A stretch of DNA of 35,527 bases, from NCBI GenBank assembly GCA_029204225.1, contig MU835871.1, positions 1 to 35,527 of the forward strand, written 5' to 3'. The notes under the pieces are model-generated. The model did no database searches. It saw only the letters and a program-made list of their open reading frames with translations, and was not told where the DNA came from. The position numbers and the translations under genes are program-made. Source of the DNA: Diphasiastrum complanatum. Taxonomy: Eukaryota; Streptophyta; Lycopodiopsida; Lycopodiales; Lycopodiaceae. Below, piece by piece: positions 22,400-34,190 of this stretch; within the stretch, counting starts at the first letter, position 1, and the number at the start of each line of letters is the position of its first letter.

Positions 22400-22586
22400 G
22401 GGTCCACGGCCCAAAGTAGTGTCGGTCCCTTGGCACTAGGCTGCAACTATCGTGAAGGGGCGCTGTTGTCAGTTCTTTTATTGCTGGGACATGGGTGCTT
22501 CAGGAAAAGCATGGATAGAATTCGCTTACGTAAAACCTGAGGCTTTATTAGTGGATGATCAGCAAGAACTGGGACTCGCCAGATTT

Positions 22587-24411
22587 TTAATAATACCCAT
22601 AAGGGTCTGGTGCCCATTCCGGATAACCTTGTTCATCAACAATTGGGTAGTTGAGGCATTCCATCAGAGTATCCCAAGATAAAACTGGATCCTCATAGAT
22701 TGGCGCAACTGGTCCCAATGTCATAGGCTCTCCCAATTCATAATGTGGATACGGCATGCTCATTTGACTAGATCATATCTTGCAATGGGGCTGACATACA
22801 ATATGACACAAATAGAGATTTCAATGCAGACGCTACCATAAAGCAAAAACATTGGTATGCTTGAACCTGATAACTTTCCTCCGCAGTCAATCTTACAAAT
22901 TGAGGACAAGGTGTTGTCATTGTACGCGCTGGTGCTTGCTGGACTAGAGGACTAATTGGGCTTGGATTCCCTGGATTTGGCCGTTTAAGCAATGTGACAT
23001 CCGGATTTAGCTTTATGGTGGTATGTTGCTAAGTGGAACATTCAGACTTTGGTTGAATCTTCCTATTGGTTGGCATCAAACGTAGAGGGCAATCTCCAAC
23101 CTTAGTCTTTCCCTTCTCAAAGCACTGCTTTGTTGAAGGCTACATGCATGTAGCTTTGTGTTGACTCTGGGTCATTTTGTCTTCAAAAGCACTATTGACA
23201 TTGGTTCCCTTTGTAATTCATCGACCAGAAGTTGTTGCAAGGATTGTTTTAGGAGGCTAGATAAAACCCGTTGGACTGCATTCATTGCCAATTTCTTGAT
23301 TTCTTCTGCTATCTCTGGTTGAAAAAATTTTACCCACTCTATCTTTTATGACGTTAGTGATTCACTTGTGGCCGTGTCAACATGCTTTGGGATTTTTGTC
23401 ACATTCCTTTCGTTCTCATCTGATTCATAACCAGGTGGCACTAGAATTTTTCGTTTGCAGTGTAGCTTCTCAATGGGTGGATTTGTATGTTCATATGGAC
23501 TTTGTCGATGCAAGCAGAAAGTAGTCATAGCTACTTTTCTTTGATCCCTTAGTGGACAATCTCGACATGGATGATTGATGCCACATTGTGCACACCAAGG
23601 ATAGAAGGATAAATAGTCATTTCGGTGTGGGCATTCTGATCTGCGATGTTTACCTCCACATCCAAAACACTGTACCGTGTGCAAAATTCCATCACCTCTC
23701 AATTGATGCGCGTACACAGGTATCAAGTGTCCTTTGATCTCTTCCACATAATATAGTGGTGAGCCAATATGAACTTCCCCTGCATGAGATGGTCCGCTCG
23801 CTGATATTACCAAAACCTCCACCGCACCTTGCCCAGTTAGTGATGAGTCTGAATAATCTGACAAAACCTCTTTGATTGGAGGAGTGATTTGCTTGCAAGA
23901 TGGATGGCATAGATGACCTTTTTAATGTGTCCTCCTTGTCACTACCAACTTGTATATGATCGTCCACATTGCTAGCACTTTGGCTGGCGTCGTACTTGGC
24001 ATCTCGTTGATGATATGTCTGGTCATCCCTAATCATTTGAACATTTGTAATGGGCTGTCATGGTATGTGCAAATTATGTGCCTCCGCAATAGTTGTTGTC
24101 TTATAGAGTTTTGTTTGACTGGCATAGGATGTAAAAGGTTGCATACTAGTTTTGATCTTGCGAGGTCATCCGGCCTAATAAAATGCCATCGGGTAGTGTT
24201 TAGGAAGATCGGAATTCCAATCTTCTGCCATCTTGGCAAATCTTGCAGTGTATCCTCTTATAGTTTCTCCAAGAAGCATCGAGCTTCGGGCAAGTTGTTC
24301 TTCAATATTTGCCATGGGTGTTGTGCAGGATGAATGTGATATTGAGTTGAGTGGGTGATGTACTAGAGACAGAGGTTGATTAGAGAGAAATGGGAGAGAC
24401 AATGGGAGCAT
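22587..24411 (-). pseudogene. Gag-like protein relic of the LARD-like element
   Basis: The minus strand holds an N-terminal piece (MANIEEQLARSSMLLGETIRG, ATG at 24315), then broken frames. An open 172-codon segment (23864-23346) follows, with two zinc-knuckle-like motifs, CFGCGGKHRRSEC and CAQCGINHPCRDC, both CX2CX3HX4C (one residue shorter than the classic knuckle). The C-terminal segment runs from 22763 to a TAA at 22587 and ends EWAPDPYGYY. Nucleic-acid binding is expected for such knuckles. Stops and shifts between the pieces show it is decayed. Confidence 0.6.
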
Positions 24412-24701
24412 AATGGAAATGAAACAATAGGAATGAAAAGTATTAGAATTTGAGGATGGGTTGATATGAATGAGATGGAAGATAAATGGAGTGAAGAAAG
24501 TTTCAACAAATCTTCATATAGAACATTCACGAATTGGACAAGGGATAGATTTGCAAGGTATTTCAGAGATATCCTTTCGGCGAAAGTTCTTATGATGAAG
24601 GTTGGTGGTGAGGAGAGTTCTATGTAGGATTTTTAACAAAATTGGTTCGCTTCAAAAACTATTTTTTGAAACCTCACCATGAGTCTATAGAAGTATTATT
24701 T

Positions 24702-24709
24702 TGATACCA
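24702..24709 (-). promoter_or_regulatory. Primer-binding-site-like motif
   Basis: The minus strand reads TTGGTATCAAAAT, matching the first eight bases of the tRNA-iMet primer site (TGGTATCA). It lies between the right LTR and the gag-like relic, as expected for a minus-strand element. Confidence 0.5.
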
Positions 24710-24847
24710 ACTATAGCTCTTTAACCCTTGCAGCCTTGGGAGGATAAAAGTCATTCACCAAAGAGACTTGGGCAGATTTAATTTTTTTTTCTTTTTTACA
24801 GTTTTTTTTACGACTATTTTTTTTATACGGTCTTTCTCTTTTTTTAA

Positions 24848-25222
24848 GGGAATAGAACCGTCACAGTCGTGGGAGGAGGCTATCTGAAAGATAGAGTCAC
24901 TCACCAGCGAGGCTTAGGTTCTTTCCCAAAATAAAATTTAAGGGAATAGAACCGTCGCAGTCGTGGGAGGAGGCTATCTGAAAGATAGAGTCACTCACCA
25001 GCAAGGCTTAGGTTCTTTTCCAATTTTTAGTTTTAAAGAGAATAGAACCGTTGCAGTCATAGGAGGAGGTTATCTGACAGATAGAGTCGCTCACCAACGA
25101 GGCTTAGGTTCTTTTCCAATTTTTAGTTTAAAAGGGAATAGAACCATCGCAGTCGTGGGAGGAGGCTATCTGAAAGATAGTATCGCTCACCAACGAGGCT
25201 TAGGTTCTTTTCCAATTTTTTT
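24848..25222. repeat. ~96-bp minisatellite, four units
   Basis: Units start at 24848, 24942, 25038 and 25134 with GGGAATAGAACCGT-type sequence and share GGAGGCTATCTGAAAGATAG and GCGAGGCTTAGGTTCTTT. Spacings are 94, 96 and 96 bp. A shorter, diverged unit is visible at about 24730-24780. Because 96 is a multiple of three, one frame stays open across the last units, which is probably incidental. Confidence 0.92.
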
Positions 25223-25409
25223 ATTTTTTATTTTACTTTTTTTGTACAAGCAAAAAAAATCACAAAAAACGGCAAAATCTCAAAAAAAAAAAACGACAAA
25301 ACTAACACGAAAACACACTAATCTAACTCCAAAAATTTTGATTTTTTTGTGTGAAAAAAGAATGGTGAGAGAGAAGAAAAAATAGAGATGGAGAAGAGAG
25401 AGAATAGAG

Positions 25410-25412
<3 letters not shown>

Positions 25413-25491
<79 letters not shown>
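25413..25491. repeat. (GA)39 microsatellite
   Basis: A near-perfect GA array lies within the right LTR. Confidence 0.95.
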
Positions 25492-25493
<2 letters not shown>

Positions 25494-25727
25494 ATGCGAC
25501 GAAGCGAGTGTGTGGCGCTCCCCGGCAACGGTGCCACTGTTGTGTCATCGATGTAGCATAGGGGTCCGTTGCTGGGAGCGGCAACCTCGCCTTCACCTAC
25601 ATAGCAAGAAGAGAGAGGTAGAGGAGAGAGAGGAGAAAGAAAGTGGAGAGAAGGTGAGAGAGAATGCCTAGGTTGAGAATGGCTTTGAGGGCTCGATCGC
25701 CTACCCAAAGCTATTCTATCCCAACGT

Positions 25728-25828
<101 letters not shown>

Positions 25829-26351
25829 AACCAAGAGAGTTTTATTAGAATGAGAATGGAAGATGATACAATAAAAAGAGATGGCTCTCTCTTATAGATT
25901 TTAGAGGTGAGCCTCCTTCACTCTCAGCAGCCACTTCATTAGAACAAGGATTCTAATCCAAGCCCTTCAAATAAACACAACTTAAATTTATTGGTTCTAA
26001 GGAAAGCACAAGGGCACTCACATGATTCATGTGAGTTCTACTTTGTGCAACTTAGATTCCTTATTTTTCAACTTGACTTTGTGAACTTAGACAAACTTAT
26101 TTATTTACAAGTAGGGCCCAAGTCACTAGAACACAACTAGTGTGCTCATTGGGTTGGGCTTACACACGCAAGACACCAGTGCCCTCGCACTTATTCCTAC
26201 TTACAATGTACTGTGGTGGGGCCCACTAGGTAAGGCTTGGCCAACAGTATTTCAAATGGTGGGACCCACTTGTTCATTATTGTGCAGGAAATACCCACAA
26301 CAATATTTCAAAAAAATCAAAACAAAAAAGAATTAAATCCGACTAGTTCTA

Positions 26352-27805
26352 ATGACATATATACTTGAAGAACTTCTGGATGAGTTCACACCGAGCGATT
26401 ATCCAAATGATGAGAACAAGCCCTATCGTCTTAGATCTCAGATAAATCAAGATCCTAGGCCATCCAGATGGAGGCCAAATCCATTTTATAACCCTAACGA
26501 TCAACCTGTTCAACATGCTCACCATACCGCACGATCCAATAAACGAACACTCGGATTGGAATTACCAAAGTTTGACTGTAATGTGGACCCTCATAAATTT
26601 TTACAAATCTTTGAGAATGCATGTGAAGTATATGGTGAATATATGGACAATGCAAAAGTCCAATTATTTTCAATGACCATGGTGGATAAGGCACTAGAAT
26701 GGTTTTTTAACCTCGATCGTGATGATAGACAAGATTGGTTCGAATTGAAAGACTCTTTTATTAAACACTTCCAACCTTTCAGACTCACAGAGAGCCCATT
26801 TCTACGCCTCAGTAATATAAAAATAAAAAAAGATGAACGCGTACATGACTATATCCAGTGCTTCAAGCATCTCAGAAGTCAAGTCCAGAAATATCCAACT
26901 GATAAAATGTTGATCATATGATTTTTAGTTGGCCTTCCAAGATGTATCTGAAAAGAGCTTAAACCTAGCAAAGAGTATCATACTCTTAAATTCGCTATGT
27001 CTGATGCCATTTGTGAAGAAGATGAAGGGCCTAATGATGAGGACCATAAAGAGAAAAGAGCTCACCATGTTTCCAATGAAAATCGTCAAAGTGAGCAAAG
27101 AGATTCAGGCCAAGTCTGGAAATCTCAGTTCGAGTTGATGAATCAACAACATCAACAACAGAGGGAGAAACTCAACAAAGAGTTTCAACAAACCTTAAAG
27201 TCGATTCAAAGCCAGTTGCCAGCGCAATTGCCCTCTGGTAACACTATCCATAGGCGCAAAGACACCTGGTGCCCACAATGTCATAGAGCACATACCAGTA
27301 ATGAGTGTCCACAACATAGACCTTATGAAATACAACATTGTATACTTTGCAACACGACCACTCATACCACATCAAGCTGTTGGATTTACTCTTCTACTCT
27401 CCTAAATCCCATTTTTAATCTGCCTCCATTCTTGCTACATATTTACTAATGTTGTCACGCAACCTGCATATTTACACGCAAATTCGCACAGATGAATAAA
27501 AGGCAAAAGAATCGCGACACTGTGTTTTTACACAGGCTATGGTGACGGACGAAAAGGGGCCACTATCCTACAGAATGTCGAAGGTACCCTAAAAGCTAAG
27601 GCACCCTGTAAATCTTATCCTAAGGCTATTCCTCTGAGTGACGCACTTTTTGCATCATCACCAACGTTCACTTCAGCTCTGGCTGACGTCGCACCCTTTT
27701 CATGTTTACCCCATGCAGTTGCGCTAACAAATTGGACAACGATTGCAGCCACCCACGATCTCATACAGACAGCACATCCACTCTGTACTTTCACATCTGC
27801 ACACC
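26352..27805 (+). pseudogene. Ty3/gypsy-type gag relic
   Basis: An open segment (26352-26921) encodes a Retrotrans_gag domain: LELPKFDCNVDPHKFLQIFE, ALEWFFNL, DWFELKDSFIKHFQP, then LRSQVQKYPTDKML. After a TGA and a frame change, the frame 26997-27449 carries a Gln-rich helix and two zinc knuckles: CPQCHRAHTSNEC (CX2CX3HX4C) and CILCNTTTHTTSSC (classic CX2CX4HX4C). After another shift, a frame without ATG stays open from about 27509 to 27805 and may be the gag C-terminus. No protease or polymerase follows, because a copia LTR begins at 27818. The element is dead. Confidence 0.75.
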
Positions 27806-27817
27806 TGTAATATTATG

Positions 27818-28471
27818 TGTGAGAGATTTCAACTAGTTTAGTCTAGTTTAGTCACATTTTGGTAAATTGTCAATAAGAGGCCAAAACTCATTTTAGACTT
27901 AGAGATAAACTTTTTGAAATTATATTAGTTTAAGATACATTCAATAAACACTTTTGGAAAGTGTGCGAAAGTTGGTAGTCGAGTTTGAGAGAGATTCAAA
28001 TTTGAACTTTGGGTACATTGAATCTAGACCCAAAAATAGTAGGGTTTACATTTTGGAGGGAAAGCCAAGTGGCCAAATAGGGTTTGGAAACTCTATAAAA
28101 GGATGTACCTCATGGAGAGACACATCTTCTCTCTTCTATCTCTCATTTCATCATTATACATGGTTCTCTTTGGGTTCTACTACTCATTGGTGCACTATCT
28201 TGGTGTTATCTTGCAATTCTATGTGTAGAATGATCATTTATTGCTATTTTCGGTTCCACACGTGTGAAATACAGTAGGGTACTGTATTTGTACGGACAAC
28301 AAACATATTTTATGTTTTGGTTCATGTTTGATCAATATCTCTTAGAGTTTGCATCTCATTTTGTATGTAGATGCTGATTTTTCTACATTGGCAGGATTAT
28401 TGGTTTGCTCCTTATTGTAACCAAAGATTTGGGACATGGATTGGATCTTGAATGATCTGAAATCCTTCACA
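27818..28471 (+). repeat. 5' LTR of copia copy 2
   Basis: The ends TGTGAGAG and CCTTCACA are short inverted repeats (TGTGA/TCACA), and the right end abuts the primer-binding site. The downstream half matches 2776-3134. The start could be two bases earlier, because TGTG is repeated there. Confidence 0.75.
28094..28100 (+). promoter_or_regulatory. TATA box of the copia LTR
   Basis: TATAAAA in CTCTATAAAAGGATG lies mid-LTR, with a pyrimidine-rich stretch about 40 bp later where transcription would start. This region is missing from copy 1. Confidence 0.7.
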
Positions 28472-28483
28472 TGGTATCAGAGC
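28472..28483 (+). promoter_or_regulatory. Primer-binding site (tRNA-iMet type)
   Basis: TGGTATCAGAGC directly follows the LTR end. It is identical to the site at 3135-3146. Confidence 0.88.
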
Positions 28484-29066
28484 TATTGTGTTTCAGGTTA
28501 TGAAAGGATCAGCCATCTTTAGCAAGAATTTTGGAGGAGTTACCAATGCTAGAGCATGCTAGATTGATCTCTACTCAAAAATTAGCATTTTTGCATGTGT
28601 AGAATTGATCTTTTGTAGGTCAAAACTCAATATAGGGTTATATACTTGATCAATTCCGATTTCACACTTGTCTTACTGGAATTAGATGATTTTTGGTGCA
28701 TTAGGAAGGTCTCATTGGAGTCTACAAGAAGATATACAATATATAAAAATTGCATGTAGAATTTGAGATATTTAATTTTTTGTGTCAAAACCCTAATTTT
28801 GATTGGATCTCTAGTTTGTGAGGTTACTGAACTTCATTTGAGTGTGTTTCAATCTTAGGAAGTGGCAAGAATCATTAGATTGAGGATAGATCATAGGTTG
28901 ATCAAGATTTCACTATTCTATGTGTTGATTTTCTAGTTAGAAGTGCTAGAAGAGATTTGAGAGGTTTCATATCTTTGTGATTTATTCTTGAGTTCATTTG
29001 TTGACATTCAAGAGAGTGCTTTGTGCATTGGAACAGGTTGAAAGAAGAAGATCAGGTCACTTCAAC

Positions 29067-30729
29067 ATGGCTACAAGTGGTGGATTTATGTTAGAGAGCA
29101 ATGATAGGCTTACCTCAATCAACTATTCTACTTGGAAGGTGAGGATGGAGTCCTTATTGGAGATAAATGAGTTGATGGAGATTGTTGAAGGTGTGGAGGA
29201 GAGACCTCAAGCACCTCAAGATCAAGTGAGGTATGACAAGAGAGCAAATAAAGCTCTACACATGATTAAGATGAATGTTACCAATGAACTTCTCAGGGAA
29301 GTTGGTAAGTGCACATCATCTTTGGACGCTTGGGAAGCTTTGAAGAAGCTTCATGAATTCAAGTCTACATCAAGAGTGCTTACTCTTAGGAGGCAAATCT
29401 TTCAAAGTTTGCAAAAGAAGGAAGAGAGTACTCATGCTTTTTGTTTTGAGGGTTAAAGCATTCAATGATGAGTTAGCATGTATTGATGAAAGCATTAAGG
29501 AGGTAGAACTTGTTCAAGTTATACTTAATGGCTTGTTGGATGATCATGCTAATCTTGTTCAAAGTTTTGCTATTCAAAAGACTTTGCCAAGTATTGTGGA
29601 TTTGCAAGACACCTTGGTGAATGAGGAGTATAGGCTTCAATCAAGAGGAGGTGGATCTACATCGACATCTCATTATGAAGAGGATGCTATGTTCGTCAAA
29701 GGCAAGTTCAAGAGCAAAGGCAAAGGCAAGTGGTCTAAAGGGCAAGATCAAGGTGAGACTTCCTCTTTTGGCAAAAAGAAAGATAAGTCTAAGTTGAGAT
29801 ACTTTTATTGTGGAATCAAAGGGCATTTTGCAAATGAATGTTTGAAGAAGAAGGTAGCAAGCAAATCAACTTTACTACTAATGATGGGGATCTAGGTGGT
29901 GGTGATTCTCTTTTGATGTGTTCTTCAAGTCCAATATCAAGTGAAAGTGACAAAGATTCATGGTGGACTGATAGTGGAGCTAGTTCACACATGACTAGTC
30001 ACAAGGAGTTCTTTACTTCTTTGGTCACTTATGATGGAGCCAAGAAAGCAATTCACATGGCCAATGGTGGTGAGTGTGTGATTGAAGGTATTGGTTCAAT
30101 TCCTATTTGTCTCTCTACTAATAGGAAAGCAAGACTTGATGGTGTTCTTTACATTCCTTCACTTTCAAAGAATTTGATAAATGTTGGTCAAATGATAGAG
30201 AAAGGATACATGGTAAAGTTTGGTGGTGATGCTTGTTTCATTACAAAGGAAGAAATCTTGGTTGCTAGGGGCAATAGACAAGGTAGACTTTTCAAGCTTG
30301 ATGCTTTTGTTATGGCTAACAAAAAGGATGGAATGGAAAAGGAGATTGGTCTCAACTTTCCAAAGTTACCTTTTAGCATCAATAAGATTGGTGGATCTTA
30401 TGCAAAGTCTAACAAGCTTCCTTATGCTAGATCTAGGTCAAGATCTAATATGCTTCTTGGAGATGTTCATCTTTGTGCTAACTTGGCTAGTCTTGAGGAT
30501 AATGATGGTGTCTCAATGGTTCTTCATGGCAAGTGCAAGCATGCAAAAGGTAAGGAAAGAGCTAACTTCATCAATGGAGGTGGTGAAGGTTCTTCCTTGG
30601 AAAAGATTGTTGCTAATGATTTCTTTGATCATATGGAAAAAGATGTTGCTAGGTGCATTCATGAAGGAGATGGTTCTTCTACATTCTTTTGTACTGAGTC
30701 CAAGAAAGTCATTTTTCTAGCAAGTGGAG
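29067..30729 (+). pseudogene. Copia-like gag-protease relic with non-integrase extension, copy 2
   Basis: The likely start is the ATG in AACATGGC (MATSGGF); an earlier in-frame ATG at 28998 adds a leader-like stretch. Domains in order: a DUF4219/UBN2-type gag (YSTWKVRMESLLE, DAWEALKKL), a basic K/G-rich segment, and a zinc knuckle whose first Cys is now Tyr (YFYCGIKGHFANEC). The protease site DSGASSHMT comes next, then a GAG-pre-integrase-like block (GYMVKFGGDACFITKEE). An extension with SRSRSNMLLGDVHLCANLASL follows where integrase should be. An extra T near 29440 and a 10-base loss near 29848 shift the frame, so it is non-functional. The last ORF runs into the inserted repeat. Confidence 0.78.
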
Positions 30730-31050
30730 TAGTGAATCCGTTTCTATTACAATTTGGATTCCACCTTTTACAAATGAGTGAACCCCATTCTATAAAAGTT
30801 TGGGTTCCACCTCTTACATAATAATAGGAGGCCTCTTTATTAAAAACACAACTCAAGCTGAGAGGGTCTAAATTATAGCTCCCACATGGTTTTCCATCTT
30901 TTGGGAATTACCATGGGGCTCACAAAATGTATAACTTTAGCCTAGCACTAGTAATTCTTGTGCTCTCAAACTCGGCTCTCAACATCTTCACTAGAAGCCC
31001 TTTTGAGTGGTGAGGTTCTGCATCGACACCCCAGGGCATGGCATCAGCTA
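30730..31050 (-). repeat. Dispersed repeat A, inverted copy inserted in copia copy 2
   Basis: It is the reverse complement of 20898-21197 with scattered changes and a short extra segment near its high-coordinate end (around 31020-31034). Its low-coordinate edge falls exactly where copy 2 of the copia element stops matching copy 1. Confidence 0.78.
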
Positions 31051-31224
31051 CCAATATCCTCTCTTATGGTGTTCCAGCTCCCACTACACTGCTTCCGCTT
31101 TGACATGTGGTTCCTGAAAAGACATAGATCAGTTTTTACCTACGTAGAACCTGGAACTTATTGGTTGCTGTTGTTGTGTTTCTCGCCAAAAACTTCAATG
31201 TTGCAGCAGGTTTTCAAGATAGCC

Positions 31225-31812
31225 CTACGTAATTGAGCATCTCTTGTTTGTCCTGCTCAGCTTTATGTCGAGAGACTTCTCGTAGCCTACCTTTCTTCTG
31301 ATGGCTTCAAATGTGATGAATTTGATTTTTATGCCCCTTGGAGTAGGTCCTAGGTACTGCCTCATTCCATGTATGAATATTTTTCCATACCATTCCTCAA
31401 TCATCTACATGTATTGGCCTGAGGAGAATGCTGCTTGGAAATACAAACTTGCCAACATCAGATGTCCTTCTTCTGATTGCACGGGTTGATTGACATCCAA
31501 CCTTACGGGTGGCAACCCTTTGTCCCACCAATAGCAGTCCAATGTCATGAGAAAGGCTATAGATAGGCAATAAGTTACACTTTCTTAGACTACAACATCT
31601 TCACTCTCTTTGTAAGTATGTCCAAACTCCAACAGTGCAGCTTGATAATTTTCAAAGGATGAACTAGAATCAACTCCCGGAATGAGTGGCTAGTTGACTT
31701 GTCTTTCTACTGGTTTTGTCCTTTCCCAAGGGACTCTTCTCTTGATAGGCGCATAAAAGAGATTCACCCTTTTCCAGCTTGATGCCCTTAGGTATTCCTG
31801 GAGCTGCTCATC
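31225..31812 (-). pseudogene. Unclassified coding relic, minus strand
   Basis: About 195 codons read in one minus-strand frame with only three internal stops and ordinary protein-like content (WKRVNLFYAPIKRRVPWER, LDCYWWDKGLPPVRLD, WYGKIFIHGMRQYLGPTP, IKFITFEAIRRKVG). I do not recognise the family. It lies just upstream, in minus orientation, of repeat A (30730-31050). It may therefore be the gag-like end of the same retroelement, with repeat A as the start of its 3' LTR. That link is inference. Confidence 0.4.
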
Positions 31813-31884
31813 ACTATTTAGCAGCATCACTTACCAAGTGGAGATTGAAAGATCGCAAAGCTTTTGCCATGATCACTCTCAACA

Positions 31885-33783
31885 TAAAAGACACCATTTG
31901 AGAGTATCTGGTTGTGATTCTTATGCTCGTATTCTTGATGAGAAATGAAGGAAATTGGATGCAAAAGCTATCAAGTGTATTTTCCTTGGATATGATGAGA
32001 AGGCCAAGGCATACATGATGTATGACATAAATGCATAGAAGCTTGTCATTTCTAGGGATGCTACATTTGACGAGATGGGCCAAGGTGAACAATCTGAAGT
32101 AATCATTGAACCTTTTGATGAGGGAGCGAAAGTACAGGTCAAGAAAGAAGTGGATTTTGATATAGAAATTCCATTGGACAAAGACAAGCCTAATGCTGAA
32201 ATTCCCAAGAGAGTACCTAAATGGTATTTATCAGTCACAGATAGTGCAAGGAAGGGAGATACTCCCGGAGCTAGTGAGCAGGGAGAGCTTAGAAGATCAA
32301 GTAGAAATCGAAAACCTCCTGCAAGATTAGAGATGAATCTAGCCCTAATGGGTTATGTGCTCAAGGCTCAAGAACCAAAAAGTTTTGATAAAGCAAAGGA
32401 ACACGAGGAGTGGCGTGAAGCTATGGATATAGAAATGGAACTTGGTTGAGCTACCTGATGGTAAGAGGCCTATCACTTGAAAATGGATATACAAGATCAA
32501 ATATGGAGCTGATGGTCAACTCAACAAATACAAAGCACGGTTGGTTGTGAGAGAATTTGAGCAGTAGGAAGGTATTGATTTTGAGAAAACCTTCACACCC
32601 GTAGCTAAGATGGTAACTATATTTTCTGTCATGCTATTTCTGCTTTCTATGGTTGGAAGATCTAGCAAATGGATGTTAAATATGCTTTTCTTAATGGAGT
32701 GCTGGATGAAGAGGTGTACTTAGTACAACCTCAAGGATTTATTAAACCAGGGAGTGCATTACAAGCGTAGGGGAATGGTAAAGAGTGATGCTGATCCTAA
32801 TCTTTACATTCTAAGGCAAAATTCAGATATAGTGTTCATTGTGTTGTACGTGGATGATTTGAATATTACAAGAAATAATGAGAGATTAATTAATGAAATC
32901 AAATCAAATCTTTCCAATGCTTTTGACATGAGCGATCTAGGATTGATGCACTATTGTCTTGGCATTGAAGTATGGCAATAAGAAAATGTGGTCTTTCTTA
33001 CACAAAGCAAATATGCACAAGATTTGCTTTATAAGTTCAATATGCAGGATTGTAAGCCTTTGAGTACACCTATGGATGTCAACACGAAGCTTACTACATA
33101 TGATGAATCTGAGAAAGTGGATGCTTATTTGTATAGACAGCTGGTGGGTAGTTTGATTTATTTGACACACACACGACCTGATATTTCTTATGTTGTTGGT
33201 GTTGTTAGTCAATTTATGCAAGATCCTAGTCAAACACACTAAAAGCCTGCTAAACGTATTTTCAGATACATTTGAGGGACATTGAATTTTGGAAGTGCCA
33301 ATATTGATAGGATATACCTGATTGGGCAGGTAATATTGATGATAGAAGGTCTACCAGTGGTCATACATCAGTTATGGTACAGTTGCAGTTTCATGGAACA
33401 ACAAAAAGCAACCTACAGTAGTCTTATCCTCGACGGAAGCTGAATATCGAGCACTCAACAATGTTGCACAAGAAGCGGTACGGTTACAAAGATTGCTTGT
33501 GGATTTAGGTCAACCATATGTGGATGCAACTATTATATCTTGAGACAATCAAAGCTGCATTCACCTTGCCAAAAATCCAGTTTTACATGCTCGAACCAAG
33601 TACATCAAAATACATTATCATTTTGTTCGAGAGAAAAAATTTGATGGAGCCATGGATCTTGTTTTCTGTAAATCTGAAGATCAAGTGGCATATATTTTTA
33701 CTAAGTCATTAGGTAGATGTAAATTTGAAAAGTTTCGTACTCTACTAGGAATAGAAGAATGTAGTTTTATCATTGAGGGATAG
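31885..33783 (+). pseudogene. Decayed Ty1/copia pol (integrase end, RT, RNase H)
   Basis: Recognisable blocks occur in the usual order: the integrase C-terminal region (CDSYARILDEK, CIFLGYDEKAKAY), the RSSRNRKPPARL linker, EHEEWREAMD and KWIYKIKYGADGQLNKYKARLV. The RT core LYVDDLNITRN follows (YVDD at about 32847-32858), then YRQLVGSLIYLTHTRPDISY. RNase H gives LSSTEAEYRAL (about 33430) and HYHFVREKKFDGA. Stops and shifts occur at several points (for example TAG after REFEQ, TGA after EMELG). It ends at a TAG just before an LTR start. Confidence 0.85.
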
Positions 33784-34190
33784 TGTTAGAAATCAATGAT
33801 AAACTTCATTGTTACACTTCTTAGTTACTGTTTACCCAAACTTAGACAATCAATTTATTTGAAGAACATCTAGAACGGGCTTCCAGCTAATCTCCAGCAA
33901 AGGGTAACCAATCCTATCATAATTTCAAGTTTAGATATTAAACTCAATCACTTGAGGTCATTGAAGACTTGGCCATCTTCAAGGACTTCCATGAAATTAG
34001 CATTTAGAACAAGTTTGCATAAATACATTACTTTTGAGACAGTCTGTAGAAATACTCTAAGTGTCATGACCATCTGCAAAAATGAACTATGTTTTCCACA
34101 GTGTCGTCTTTTTCGCATTTCCTCAAAATGCGAAACTAGTGAAGGTCATCTATTTTTGTGAGTTAAACTGTTTTAAGGGCACCTTTTTCT
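33784..34190 (+). repeat. Probable 3' LTR start and following sequence
   Basis: TGTTAGAAATCAATG begins two bases after the pol stop, a classic copia LTR start after a purine-rich stretch (TTGAGGGATAG). The right limit is not defined. The same 29 bases recur at 34191. Confidence 0.55.

Larger units (their letters stand above)
27818..30729 (+). mobile_element. Non-autonomous Ty1/copia-like retroelement, copy 2
   Basis: This is the best-preserved copy of the family also seen at 2776-5562. The order is complete 5' LTR, primer-binding site, leader, gag, protease and a non-integrase extension. Dispersed repeat A (30730-31050, inverted) breaks it mid-frame; copy 1 continues uninterrupted at the equivalent point. 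No 3' LTR is seen beyond the break. Confidence 0.8.

Noticed and set aside
22452-22682. Plus-strand 76-codon open frame
   Set aside because: The minus strand here holds the gag-like C-terminal frame, and the plus frame has no motif.
24848-25222. CRISPR-like array of ~96-bp units
   Set aside because: The whole unit is repeated with no unique spacers between short repeats, and the context is a plant LTR, so it is a minisatellite.
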